The translations under genes and the position numbers were made by a program. The notes beneath the pieces were generated by a model that ran no database searches, had not been told where the DNA came from, and was given only the letters and a program-made list of their open reading frames with translations. Positions 34,742 to 43,831 of a stretch of 64,000 bases of DNA are shown piece by piece; position 1 is the stretch's first letter, and each line of letters starts with the position of its first letter. Origin of the DNA: Falsiroseomonas sp041690465 (lineage in GTDB: Bacteria > Pseudomonadota > Alphaproteobacteria > Acetobacterales > Acetobacteraceae); contig NZ_JAWLHG010000011.1 of NCBI RefSeq assembly GCF_041690465.1, positions 97,001-161,000 of the forward strand, in the 5' to 3' direction.

Positions 34742-36186
34742 GCTACACCATCGAAGGCAACACCGGTCCTTGGGAACTGGTGATCGGGCTCGAAGTGCAC
34801 GCCCAAGTCACCTCGCAGTCCAAGCTGTTCAGCGGCGCCGCCACCGCCTTCGGCGCCGAGCCGAACAGCCAGGTGTCGTTCATCGACGCCGGCTTCCCCG
34901 GCATGCTGCCGGTGATCAACCGCGAATGCGTGGCGCAGGCGGTGCGGACCGGGCTCGGCCTCAATGCGGAGATCAATCTCTGGTCCCGCTTCGACCGGAA
35001 GAACTACTTCTACGCCGACCTGCCGCAGGGCTACCAGATCAGCCAGTACGCGCACCCGATCGTCGGCACCGGCCAGGTCGAGATCACGCTCGGGGACGGC
35101 AGCACCAAGACCGTCGGCATCACCCGCCTGCACCTGGAGCAGGATGCCGGCAAGTCGCTGCACGACCAGCACCCGACCAAGAGCTTCATCGACCTGAACC
35201 GCTCCGGCGTGGCGTTGATGGAGATCGTCAGCGAGCCCGACATGCGCTCGCCCGAGGAAGCCGGCGCATACCTGACCAAGCTGCGGCAGATCCTGCGCTA
35301 TCTCGGCACCTGCGACGGCAACATGGACGAGGGCTCCATGCGGGCCGACGTCAACGTCTCCGTCCGCAAGGCGGGCGAGGGCTATCGCACGCGCTGCGAG
35401 GTGAAGAACGTCAACTCCGTGAAGTTCGTCATGCAGGCCGTCGAGGCCGAGGCGCGGCGGCAGATCGAGGTATGGGAATCCGGCGGCACGGTCGAGCAGG
35501 AAACCCGCCTGTTCGACACCCAGCGCGGCGTGACGCGGTCCATGCGCTCCAAGGAGGATGCGCATGACTACCGCTACTTCCCCGAGCCCGACCTGCCACC
35601 GCTGGTGCTGGACAAGGATTGGGTGGAGCAGCTGAAGGCATCGCTGCCCGAACTGCCGGATGTCCGCCGCGCACGCTATGTCGCCATGGGCCTCACGCCG
35701 TATGACGCGCATGTGCTGACGCTGGAGAAGGAGACGGCTTCCTTCTTCGAGACGGTGGCGAAGGGCCGCGACGCGAAGACGGCGGCGAACTGGGTGACCG
35801 GCGATTTCTTCGCGGCCCTCAACCGCCTGAAGCGCGACATCACGGACCCGCCGGTGACGGCCGAGAACCTGGGTGCGTTGCTCGATCTCATCGCCGACAA
35901 GACCATCTCCGGCAGCCTCGCCAAGCAGGTCTTCGAGGCGATGATCGAGACGGGCAAGGCACCCGGCGTGATCGTGGAGGAGCGCGGCCTGAAGCAGGTC
36001 ACCGACACCGGCGCGATCGAGGCGGCGGTGGCCGACGTGCTGGCGAAGAACGCCGACAAGGTGGCGGAGTACCGCTCCGGCAAGGACAAGCTGTTCGGCT
36101 TCTTCGTCGGCCAGACCATGAAGGCCATGCAGGGCAAGGGAAACCCCGCCCTGGTGAACGAGGTGGTCCGCAAGCAGCTCGGCTGA
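34738..36186 (+). CDS. gatB: aspartyl/glutamyl-tRNA amidotransferase subunit B
   Basis: A 482-residue kinase/transferase subunit that phosphorylates the Glu- or Asp-tRNA and transfers ammonia to it. Signatures: ELVIGLEVHAQVTSQSKLFSG at the N-terminus, DLPQGYQISQYAHPI, the ribosomal-like DYRYFPEPDLPPL motif, and a C-terminal YqeY-like tRNA-binding domain ending NPALVNEVVRKQL. Complete; it closes the gatCAB operon. Confidence 0.97.
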   Translation: MSYTIEGNTGPWELVIGLEVHAQVTSQSKLFSGAATAFGAEPNSQVSFIDAGFPGMLPVINRECVAQAVRTGLGLNAEINLWSRFDRKNYFYADLPQGYQISQYAHPIVGTGQVEITLGDGSTKTVGITRLHLEQDAGKSLHDQHPTKSFIDLNRSGVALMEIVSEPDMRSPEEAGAYLTKLRQILRYLGTCDGNMDEGSMRADVNVSVRKAGEGYRTRCEVKNVNSVKFVMQAVEAEARRQIEVWESGGTVEQETRLFDTQRGVTRSMRSKEDAHDYRYFPEPDLPPLVLDKDWVEQLKASLPELPDVRRARYVAMGLTPYDAHVLTLEKETASFFETVAKGRDAKTAANWVTGDFFAALNRLKRDITDPPVTAENLGALLDLIADKTISGSLAKQVFEAMIETGKAPGVIVEERGLKQVTDTGAIEAAVADVLAKNADKVAEYRSGKDKLFGFFVGQTMKAMQGKGNPALVNEVVRKQLG

Positions 36187-36258
36187 GGCCGCCGCGCCCT
36201 CGCGTTGCGGGGGCGTCCCGGCGCATGCTCTCCTTGGCGGGTGCGCGGAGTCGGGACG

Positions 36259-37338
36259 ATGGACCAGCAACCACCGGGGCCGGGCGGCGTGGGCGGCACG
36301 ATCGAGCGCGCCCTGGCCTTGATCGTGGTCGGCGCCGTGCTGGTCGGCATCCTCGCGGTGCTCTGGCCCTTCGCCACCGCCATCATGTTCGGCGCCATCC
36401 TGGCCATCGCCCTTTGGCCGCTGCGCGACGCCCTGGTGGCGCGCGGGGTGCGCCCGGGCTGGGCGGCGGCGGTGATGCTGCTCGTGGTGCTCTGCGCGGT
36501 GGTCGGGCCGACGCTGCTGGTCGCCCCCGGCCTGGTCGCTGCCATCAACGGCGGCATGGCCTGGGCACGCGAGGCAATCCTGGTCGCGCCGGAGGCGCCG
36601 CCCGACTGGCTCGGCGGCCTGCCCCTGGTCGGGGAGCGGATCACCGCCGGCTGGGCGAAGCTCTCCGAGGCGCGCAGCGATCTCGGCGGCCTCGTCGCGC
36701 CCTATGCGCTGCGGATCCAGCAGGTGCTGCTGAGCGTCGCCGGCGGGCTGGCCGACAGCCTGCTTCAGATGCTGCTCGCTCTCGTCGTTGCGGCGATGCT
36801 CTGGACCAACGGCGACGCCATCGCCGAGCCGCTGCGCTACGGCGCCGGGCGGATCGGCGGCCCGACCGGCATCCAGTCGCTCGAGACCGCCGCCTCGGCG
36901 GTGCGTGCGGTCGCCTATGGCGTGGTCGGCACCTCGGTGGCGCAGGGCATACTGGCGGGTATCGGCTATGCCATCGCGGGCGTGCCGGCCGCGGCGCTGC
37001 TCGGCTTCCTCACCCTGGTCTTCTCCATCAGCCAGATCCTCGGCCCGCTGGTGGTGGTGATGTGGGCCGGCGCTGCCTGGTGGCTGTTCGAACAGGGCAC
37101 CACCGTCTGGGCGATCTTCATGGCAGCCTGGGGGCTGCTGGTGGTCTCCTCGAGCGACAACGTGCTGCGCCCGCTGCTGATCAAGCGCGGCGTGCAGATG
37201 CCGCTCTCGATCATCATCCTCGGCGTCTTCGGCGGCTTCGTCGCCTTCGGCTTCCTCGGCCTGTTCATCGGGCCGGTGCTGCTGGCGGTCGGCCTCGTCA
37301 TGCTCCGCGCCTGGCGCTCGGCGACGGCGCCGGTCTGA
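36259..37338 (+). CDS. AI-2E family (PF01594) membrane permease
   Basis: A 359-residue polytopic inner-membrane protein with about seven to eight hydrophobic spans. The usual family layout is visible: two N-terminal helices, an amphipathic periplasmic stretch (about residues 110-165), then a helix bundle containing VFSISQILGPLVVVMWAGAAW, the SDNVLRPLLIKRGVQMPLSIIILGVFGGF motif and FIGPVLLAVG. Family members export small molecules or act as Na+/H+ antiporters; the cargo is not predictable. ATG 36259 has GGAG 8 bases upstream. Confidence 0.88.
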   Translation: MDQQPPGPGGVGGTIERALALIVVGAVLVGILAVLWPFATAIMFGAILAIALWPLRDALVARGVRPGWAAAVMLLVVLCAVVGPTLLVAPGLVAAINGGMAWAREAILVAPEAPPDWLGGLPLVGERITAGWAKLSEARSDLGGLVAPYALRIQQVLLSVAGGLADSLLQMLLALVVAAMLWTNGDAIAEPLRYGAGRIGGPTGIQSLETAASAVRAVAYGVVGTSVAQGILAGIGYAIAGVPAAALLGFLTLVFSISQILGPLVVVMWAGAAWWLFEQGTTVWAIFMAAWGLLVVSSSDNVLRPLLIKRGVQMPLSIIILGVFGGFVAFGFLGLFIGPVLLAVGLVMLRAWRSATAPV

Positions 37339-37358
37339 CGCCGCCGCCGAGACCGGAA

Positions 37359-37381
37359 TTGCCCGGGCTGTGTCCGGGCAA
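37359..37381. terminator. bidirectional terminator-like hairpin
   Basis: A perfect 8-bp stem TTGCCCGG / CCGGGCAA with a 7-base loop lies 20 bases after the AI-2E permease stop and 45 bases before the convergent binding-protein stop. It has A/T at its base, the best terminator candidate in the window. Confidence 0.6.
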
Positions 37382-37425
37382 CTCGGGTCCAGCCATTCAG
37401 GAGCCGGCGATCCGGGCTGGCCTGC

Positions 37426-39015
37426 TCAGGCCCGCCGCACGCCCCAGGGATAGGGCATGCTGCCCTTCTGGTGCCCCGTCAGGTTGTTGCGGTACGCCGT
37501 GCGCATGGTGAACTGCCCGAGCGGCACGGTCGCCACATCGTCCTGTGCCAGCTTGTTCAGCTCGTTCGCCAGGCTGAGCTGCCGCGCGGCATCCGGCGCG
37601 TCGAGCCAGGCCTGCACCAGCTCCATCGAGCGCGGGCTGGTGTACCAGCCGAACCAACCACTCTGCCCCGGCCCCTTCACGATCGAGGAGATCGCCGGGT
37701 TGAGGTAGGCCAGCGCCGAGCCATAGGTGTGGAAGATGCTCCACCCGCCCTGGTCCACCGGCTGCTGCCGCACGCGGCGCTGCACCACCGTGCCCCAGTC
37801 GGTCTCCACCAGCTCGACATTCATGCCGATGCGCTTCAGCCGGTCCGCGGTCACCTGTCCGTGCGGCCCGATCAGCGGGAAGTCCGTGGGGTTGATGATC
37901 ACCACCTTCTCGCCGTTGTAGCCGCTGGCCTGCAATGCCGCGCGCGCCCGGTCCAGGTTGCGCGGCGGCGCGTTGACCGGCGAGAGGTCCTCGGTGCCGA
38001 GCGGCGTGCCGCAGGGGAACAGGCTGCGGCATTCGCGCCAGACGCTCTGGTCGTCGCCGAGCGTCGCGCGCATGTACTCGCTCTGCTCCACCGCCAGGGC
38101 CACCGCCTGGCGCGTCGCGCGGTTGTTGAACGGCGCCTGCAGGTGATTGAGCCGCATGATGGACATGATGCCGTAGGGGTTCAGCACATCCACCTTGACG
38201 CTGCGGTTGCGCTGCAGCGTGGGGATCAGGTCCGGCAGCGGCTGGTCCAGCCAGTCCACCTCGCCGGCCTGCAGCGCCGCGGCGGCGGTCGCGGGGTCGG
38301 GCAGGATGTGCCATTCGATCCGCGGGAAATGCGCGATCTTGCCGCCCGAGGCGCTGTCCACCGGCTCGCTGCGCGGGCGATAGCCGTCGAACTTCGCATA
38401 GGCGAGGCGGCTGCCGGCGACGAATTCGTCGGGCAGGAAGCGATAGGGGCCGCTGCCCACCACCTCGCTGACCTGGCTGTTGGCATCGGTCCGCGCCAGG
38501 CGTTCGGGCATGATGAAGGGCACGCTCGCATCGGGCTTGGCGAGTGCGTCGAGCACCAGCGCGAAGGGGCGCTTGAGGCGGATTTCCAGCGTGCGGTCAT
38601 CGGCCGCGCGCCATTCATCCACCCGCTCCGCCAGGATCTGCCCGAAGGGATCGCGCTTCGACCAGCGCGCCAGCGAGGCCGCGCAATCGGCCGCACGCAC
38701 CGGCTCGCCATCATGGAAGCGCAGGCCCTCGCGCAGGCGGATGCGCCACACGCGGCCATCGGCCGAGACCTCGTGCCCCTCCGCCATCTGCGGCTTCGGG
38801 CGCAGCTGGCCGTCCATGGCGAACAGCGTGTCGTAGACGTGGTAGCCGTGCATCTGCGTGACGATCGCCGTGGTCCAGATCGGATCCAACGTGGCGATGT
38901 TGGCCTGCGGCACGAAGCGCAGCGTGTCGGTGCGGGCCGGCTGGGCGAGGCTCGGCGCAGCAAGCCCGGCGGCGGCGAGGCCGGCCCCGGCGCGGAACAG
39001 CGTACGGCGATGCAT
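37426..39015 (-). CDS. ABC transporter substrate-binding protein, family 5 (peptide/nickel type)
   Basis: A 529-residue periplasmic binding protein of the DppA/OppA cluster. The N-terminus MHRRTLFRAGAGLAAAGLAAP resembles a Tat signal and ends SLAQ. Family-5 marks: TLDPIWTTAIV, LREGLRFHDGEPVRAADCAASL and GSGPYRFLPDEFVAGSRL, then NPYGIMSIMRLNHLQAPFNN. No permease or ATPase genes adjoin it, so it is an orphan here and its transporter lies elsewhere or is shared. The ligand is unknown; dipeptides, opines and glutathione are typical for the family. Confidence 0.9.
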   Translation of the reverse strand: MHRRTLFRAGAGLAAAGLAAPSLAQPARTDTLRFVPQANIATLDPIWTTAIVTQMHGYHVYDTLFAMDGQLRPKPQMAEGHEVSADGRVWRIRLREGLRFHDGEPVRAADCAASLARWSKRDPFGQILAERVDEWRAADDRTLEIRLKRPFALVLDALAKPDASVPFIMPERLARTDANSQVSEVVGSGPYRFLPDEFVAGSRLAYAKFDGYRPRSEPVDSASGGKIAHFPRIEWHILPDPATAAAALQAGEVDWLDQPLPDLIPTLQRNRSVKVDVLNPYGIMSIMRLNHLQAPFNNRATRQAVALAVEQSEYMRATLGDDQSVWRECRSLFPCGTPLGTEDLSPVNAPPRNLDRARAALQASGYNGEKVVIINPTDFPLIGPHGQVTADRLKRIGMNVELVETDWGTVVQRRVRQQPVDQGGWSIFHTYGSALAYLNPAISSIVKGPGQSGWFGWYTSPRSMELVQAWLDAPDAARQLSLANELNKLAQDDVATVPLGQFTMRTAYRNNLTGHQKGSMPYPWGVRRA

Positions 39016-39086
39016 GGTGTTTCCTTCCCCAGTTCCCGTGGTTGGGGAAAGGCTAGGCGTGCCAGGCGTCGCCGGTCAACGTGCCG

Positions 39087-40016
39087 CTATGGGATGCAGA
39101 TCGCGGCGCGTGCCTCGGCATATCCCTGCTTGAGGCGCGCGATCACCTCGGCGGCTGGCGGCGCATCCGCGATCGAGCCGACGCCCTGGCCGGCGCCCCA
39201 GATGTCCTTCCATGGCCGCACGCGGTTGCTGCCGAAGCTCATCTTCGACTTGTCCGCTTCCGGTAGCGCATCGGGATCGAGACCCTGCGCGGCGATGGAG
39301 GGCTTGAGGTAGTTGCCGTGCACGCCGGAGAAATACGGCGTGTAGACGATGTCCGCGGCACTGCTCTCGACGATCATCCGCTTGTAGCGCGCATCGGCAT
39401 TGGCTTCCGCGGTCGCGATGAAGCGCGTGCCCATATAGGCAAGGTCGGCGCCCATCGCCTGCGCCGCCAGGATCTGCCGCCCCTCGGTGATGGCGCCCGA
39501 CAGCACGATCGGCCCGTCCCAGATCCGCCTGACCTCGGCGACCAGCGCGAAGGGCGAGAGCGTGCCGGCATGCCCGCCGGCACCGACCGCCACCAGGATC
39601 AGCCCGTCCACGCCCACCTCCAGCGCCTTCGCCGCGTGGCGCAGGTTGGTGACGTCATGGAAGACGAGGCCGCCCCAATCGTGCACCCGCTTCACCACCT
39701 CGCCCGGCGCGCGTAGCGACGTGATGATCATCGGCACCCGGTGTGCCTCGCAGATGCCGAGGTCGTGTTCCAGCCGGTCATTGGAGCCGTGGACGATCTG
39801 GTTCACCGCGAAGGGCGCGTCCTGCGGGCCGAGTGCGTCGCGGATGCGCGTCAGCCAGGCATCCAGCTCTTCCTTCGGGCGCGCGTTCAGCGCCGGGAAG
39901 GACCCGACGATGCCGCCGCGGCACTGCGCGATCACCAGCTCCGGGTTGGAGACGATGAACATCGGCGAGGCGATGACGGGCAGCGCCAGCTTCTGCAGGA
40001 TCGGCGGCAGCGACAT
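39087..40016 (-). CDS. nitronate monooxygenase family flavoprotein
   Basis: A 309-residue FMN TIM-barrel enzyme (former 2-nitropropane dioxygenase). Flavin-binding segments: VIASPMFIVSNPELVIAQC, the GGIVGSFPALNARP loop, VGAGGHAGTLSPF with the conserved histidine, PIVLSGAITEGRQ and GADLAYMGTRFIA. Members oxidise propionate-3-nitronate or act as enoyl/acyl-CoA-linked flavin enzymes. Its position beside an acyl-CoA oxidation cluster is notable. ATG 40016 is divergent from the pimF-like gene across 130 bases. Confidence 0.9.
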   Translation of the reverse strand: MSLPPILQKLALPVIASPMFIVSNPELVIAQCRGGIVGSFPALNARPKEELDAWLTRIRDALGPQDAPFAVNQIVHGSNDRLEHDLGICEAHRVPMIITSLRAPGEVVKRVHDWGGLVFHDVTNLRHAAKALEVGVDGLILVAVGAGGHAGTLSPFALVAEVRRIWDGPIVLSGAITEGRQILAAQAMGADLAYMGTRFIATAEANADARYKRMIVESSAADIVYTPYFSGVHGNYLKPSIAAQGLDPDALPEADKSKMSFGSNRVRPWKDIWGAGQGVGSIADAPPAAEVIARLKQGYAEARAAICIP

Positions 40017-40146
40017 GCAACAATCCGGACGGTGGGCGGCGGCAGCTTGCCCGGCGGCGCCCGGCGCGTCCATCCGGCCTTGCCTGTCCGCTTGACCGGC
40101 GGAGGGCCATGCGCGATCACCGCCGCGAACGAGGAGGCAGGCGGGC

Positions 40147-42219
40147 ATGGCCGGACCGGTGCGCTACGAGGTCGCCGATGGCATCGCGGTGGCGACGATC
40201 TCCGCGCCGCCAGTCAATGCGCTCTCCGCCGCGCTGCGCGCCGCGCTGGCCGAGGCGGTGACGCGCGCGGCGGAGGATGCCACGGTTCGCGCCCTCGTGA
40301 TCGCCGCCGAGGGCCGCACCTTCATCGCCGGCGCCGACATCTCCGAATTCGGCAAGCCGCCGGTGCTGCCGGGCCTTTCGGAGGTGATCGCGCTGCTCGA
40401 TGCCTGCCCGAAGCCGACCGTCGCTGCGATCCACGGCGCGGCGCTCGGCGGCGGGCTCGAGGTAGCGATGGGCTGCACGGCGCGTGTGCTCGGCCCGGCC
40501 GCGAAGCTGGGCCTGCCGGAGGTGAAGCTCGGCATCCTGCCCGGCGCAGGTGGCACGCAGCGCGCACCGCGGCTGATGGGGGCGGGGGCGGCGCTGCGCC
40601 TGATGACATCGGGCGATCCGCTCGGCGCCAGGGACGCCGTGGCCGCCGGCCTCGGCGATTTGCTGGCCGAGGGCGACCTGCTCGCGGCGGCGAAGGCCCA
40701 TGCGGCGAAGCTGGCGGCCGGCCCCTTGCCGAAGCCCGTTTCCGCGCGCGACGAAAATCTTGGCCCACGCGAGGCCTTCGAGAAGGAAGCCGCCGCGCTG
40801 GCGAAGCGCGCCGCGACGGAGCCGCAGATCGCCGCCTGCATCGCCTGCGTTCGCAATACCTTCGACCTGCCCTTCGCCGAGGGACTGGCGCAGGAGCGCG
40901 CGGCCTTCGAGCGCCTGGTGCGCGACCCGCGCAGCAAGGCGCTGCGCCACGTCTTCTTCGCCGAGCGCGAGGCGGCGAAGATCGCCAACATTCCCGCCGG
41001 TACCAGGCCGCGCGAGGTGAAGCGCGCGGCGGTGCTCGGCGCCGGCACAATGGGTGCGGGCATCGCGATGTGCTTCGCCAATGCCGGCATCCCGGTGCGC
41101 GTCATCGAAACCGACGAGCCGGCCATGCAGCGCGGCATTGCCCGCATCCGCGCGACCTACGAGGCCAGCGTGAAGCGCGGCAGCCTGACGCCGGAGACAC
41201 GCGATGCGCGCATGGCGCTGATCGAGGGTGCGGTCGGCCTCGAGAGCGCCAACGACGCCGACATGATCGTCGAGGCCGTGTTCGAGGAGATGGGGCTGAA
41301 GAAGCAGGTCTTCGCCACGCTGGATCGTGTGGCCAAGCCGGGTGCGGTGCTGGCCTCCAACACCTCCTATCTCGACATCGACGAGATGGCGGCCGCCACC
41401 TCCCGCCCCGGCGACGTGCTGGGCATGCATTTCTTCTCGCCGGCGAACGTGATGAAGCTGCTGGAAGTGGTGCGCGCGAAGCAGACCGCCCCCGATGCGC
41501 TGGCCACCGCCGCCGAGATCGGCCGGAAGCTAGGCAAGGTGCCGGTGGTGGTGGGTGTCTGCTTCGGCTTCGTCGGCAACCGCATGCTGTCGCGCCGCAC
41601 CGCGCAGGTGGAACGCCTGCTGCTGGAAGGCGCGCTGCCGGAGCAGGTGGACAAGGCGCTGACCGATTTCGGCTTCCGCATGGGGCCCTGCGCAATGAGC
41701 GACCTGGCCGGCCTCGATATCGGCTGGCGCATCCGGAAGGCCACCGGCAAGCGCGCGCCGGTGGCCGATGCGCTGTGCGAGGCCGGCCGCCTCGGCCAGA
41801 AGACCGGCAAGGGCTTCTTTCTGTACCCCGAAGGCAGCCGCAGCGGGGTGCCCGATCCCGAGGTCGCCGAACTCATCGAGAGGATCAGCGCGCGGGAAGG
41901 CGTCGCGCGGCGGGCCATCGACCAGACGGAGATCCTCGACCGCCTGCTGCTGCCGATGGTGAACGAGGGCGCGTGCATCCTGGAGGAAGGCGTCGCCGCG
42001 CGCCCGGGCGACATCGATGTGGTCTGGCTGCACGGCTACAACTGGCCCGCCTGGACCGGAGGGCCGATGCACTGGGCCAATGCGCGCGGGCTGCGGGAGA
42101 TCGCCGCACGGCTCGACGGCTTCGCGCAGGCGACCGGCGACGAGAGCCTGAAGCCGGCGCCGCTGCTGGCGCGGCTGGCCACGGAGGGCGGCAGCTTCGC
42201 GGGACTGAAGACCGGCTGA
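40147..42219 (+). CDS. fused enoyl-CoA hydratase / 3-hydroxyacyl-CoA dehydrogenase (PimF/FadJ-like)
   Basis: A 690-residue bifunctional beta-oxidation enzyme. The N-terminal crotonase domain carries the oxyanion loops TFIAGADISEFG and GAALGGGLEVAMGC and the catalytic region GLPEVKLGILPGAGGTQR. The dehydrogenase has the NAD-binding VLGAGTMGAGIAMCFA, AVFEEMGLKKQVF, SNTSYLDIDEMA and GMHFFSPANVMKLLEVV, then two C-terminal 3HCDH domains. ATG 40147 has AGGAGG upstream. It heads a cluster with a CoA ligase and two acyl-CoA dehydrogenases, as pimF does in the Rhodopseudomonas dicarboxylate operon; its stop overlaps the ligase start. Confidence 0.93.
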   Translation: MAGPVRYEVADGIAVATISAPPVNALSAALRAALAEAVTRAAEDATVRALVIAAEGRTFIAGADISEFGKPPVLPGLSEVIALLDACPKPTVAAIHGAALGGGLEVAMGCTARVLGPAAKLGLPEVKLGILPGAGGTQRAPRLMGAGAALRLMTSGDPLGARDAVAAGLGDLLAEGDLLAAAKAHAAKLAAGPLPKPVSARDENLGPREAFEKEAAALAKRAATEPQIAACIACVRNTFDLPFAEGLAQERAAFERLVRDPRSKALRHVFFAEREAAKIANIPAGTRPREVKRAAVLGAGTMGAGIAMCFANAGIPVRVIETDEPAMQRGIARIRATYEASVKRGSLTPETRDARMALIEGAVGLESANDADMIVEAVFEEMGLKKQVFATLDRVAKPGAVLASNTSYLDIDEMAAATSRPGDVLGMHFFSPANVMKLLEVVRAKQTAPDALATAAEIGRKLGKVPVVVGVCFGFVGNRMLSRRTAQVERLLLEGALPEQVDKALTDFGFRMGPCAMSDLAGLDIGWRIRKATGKRAPVADALCEAGRLGQKTGKGFFLYPEGSRSGVPDPEVAELIERISAREGVARRAIDQTEILDRLLLPMVNEGACILEEGVAARPGDIDVVWLHGYNWPAWTGGPMHWANARGLREIAARLDGFAQATGDESLKPAPLLARLATEGGSFAGLKTG

Positions 42220-43826
42220 TGCCCCATCCCTGGGAAGCCAGCTACCCGCCCGAGTGCCGGTGGGACGTGCCCATCGCCGAGGGCACGCTGCCCGGCTTCC
42301 TGGACCACATCGCCGCGCGCTTCGGTGAGCGTCCCGCGATCGAGTATCGCGGCCAGGTGCTGAGTTATGCGCAGCTGAAGACCCTGTCGGACCGCGTCGC
42401 GGCGGGGCTGATGGCAATGGGTATCGGGCGGGGCGATTGCGTGGCGCTCTACCTGCCGAACACGCCGTGGCATCCGCTCTGCTTCTTCGCGGTGCTGCGC
42501 ACCGGCGCGCGGGTGGTGCATCTCTCGGCGCTCGATGCGAAGCGCGAGCTGGCGCACAAGCTGCGCGATTCCGGCGCGACGCTGCTGATCACCACCGGCT
42601 TCGCGTCGCTGCTCGCCAATGCCGAATGGCTGCTGGAGGAAGGCGCGGTGCCGCGCGGGCTGCTCGCGCCGGACGCGCGTTGGGGAGGAGAGGACGCGGC
42701 GAACGATCTCGCGCCGCTGCCGGAAGCCGATCCGCCGTCCGAATGGCCCGCGCTGGCGCCGGCCGATCTGGCGCTGCTGCAATACACCGGCGGCACGACG
42801 GGCATCCCGAAGGGTGCGATGCTGACGCATGGCAATCTCACCGCCGCCGTCGCCATCTACAAGGCGTGGCGCGACAGCACCTCGTTGCCGGAAGGCGAGG
42901 GGCGCGTGCTGCTGGTGCTGCCGCTGTTCCACATCTTCGCCTTGACATCGGTGCTGCTGCGGCAGCTCTCCGAAGGCAACCTGCTGCATCTGCGCACGCG
43001 CTTCGACGCTGCGCAGGCGGTGGCGGACATCGAGCGCCTGCGTATCACCAACTTCGCCGGCGTGCCGACGATGTGGATCGGCATCCTGAACACACCGGGC
43101 GTGGAGCCGGCAAAGTTCTCGTCGCTCCGCCAGGCGACCTCCGGCGGCGCCCCGATGCCCTTCGAGGTGCAGCAGAGGCTGGAGGCGCTGATCGGCCGGC
43201 GCATCGGCGGCGGCTGGGGCATGACGGAAACCTGCCCCGCCGGCACGCGCCTGCCGCCCGACGCGCCGCGCCGTGCGGGGCTGATCGGCCTGCCGCTGCC
43301 AGGGATCGAGCTGCGCATCGTCGATCCCGATCAGCCGACTCGCGCCCTGCCACCCGGCGAGGTCGGCGAGATGGCAATCCGCGGCCCCAACGTCTTCGGC
43401 GGCTACTGGCAGCGCGAGGCCGAAAGCCGCGCCGCCTTCGCCGATGGCTGGTTCCTGACCGGCGACATGGGCTGGATGGACGAGGCCGGCTATTTCACGC
43501 TGGTGGATCGCCGCAAGAACATGATCCTGTCGGGCGGATTCAACGTCTATCCCGCGCAGATCGAGCAGGCGATCTACGAGCATCCCGCCGTCGCCGAATG
43601 CATCGTCCTCGGCATCGCGGACGAGTACCGCGGCCAGGCAGCGAAGGCCTATGTCGCCCTGAAGCCGGGCGCCGGGGGCTTCACGCTGGAAGATCTGCGC
43701 GGCTTCCTTGCCGACCGGCTCGGGAAGCACGAATTGCCGGCAGCGCTGGAGATCCGCGACTCGCTTCCGAAGAGCCCCGCGGGCAAGCTGCTGGCCAGCG
43801 CGCTGCGTGACGAGACCAGGGAGTAG
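42219..43826 (+). CDS. long/medium-chain or dicarboxylate CoA ligase (PimA-like)
   Basis: A 535-residue ANL adenylating ligase. The P-loop is LLQYTGGTTGIPKGAML; then LPLFHIFALTSVLLRQLSEG; A5 GGGWGMTETCPAG; A8 GYFTLVDRRKNMILSGGFNVYPAQIE; the catalytic lysine is in PKSPAGKLL. It resembles the FadD/PimA group. By context it activates the dicarboxylic or fatty acid oxidised by the flanking enzymes. ATG 42219 overlaps the upstream stop (TGATG), and the next gene starts 5 bases after its stop. Confidence 0.92.
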   Translation: MPHPWEASYPPECRWDVPIAEGTLPGFLDHIAARFGERPAIEYRGQVLSYAQLKTLSDRVAAGLMAMGIGRGDCVALYLPNTPWHPLCFFAVLRTGARVVHLSALDAKRELAHKLRDSGATLLITTGFASLLANAEWLLEEGAVPRGLLAPDARWGGEDAANDLAPLPEADPPSEWPALAPADLALLQYTGGTTGIPKGAMLTHGNLTAAVAIYKAWRDSTSLPEGEGRVLLVLPLFHIFALTSVLLRQLSEGNLLHLRTRFDAAQAVADIERLRITNFAGVPTMWIGILNTPGVEPAKFSSLRQATSGGAPMPFEVQQRLEALIGRRIGGGWGMTETCPAGTRLPPDAPRRAGLIGLPLPGIELRIVDPDQPTRALPPGEVGEMAIRGPNVFGGYWQREAESRAAFADGWFLTGDMGWMDEAGYFTLVDRRKNMILSGGFNVYPAQIEQAIYEHPAVAECIVLGIADEYRGQAAKAYVALKPGAGGFTLEDLRGFLADRLGKHELPAALEIRDSLPKSPAGKLLASALRDETRE

Positions 43827-43831
43827 GCCGC

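Noticed and set aside
39741..42218. A very long plus-strand open frame running into the CoA ligase gene and suggesting a 1361-residue protein
   Set aside because: The first about 826 codons lie in a different frame over the nitronate monooxygenase and the fused hydratase/dehydrogenase, both clearly real. They are Arg/Gly/Ala-rich with no domain. High G+C removes stop codons from off-frames.
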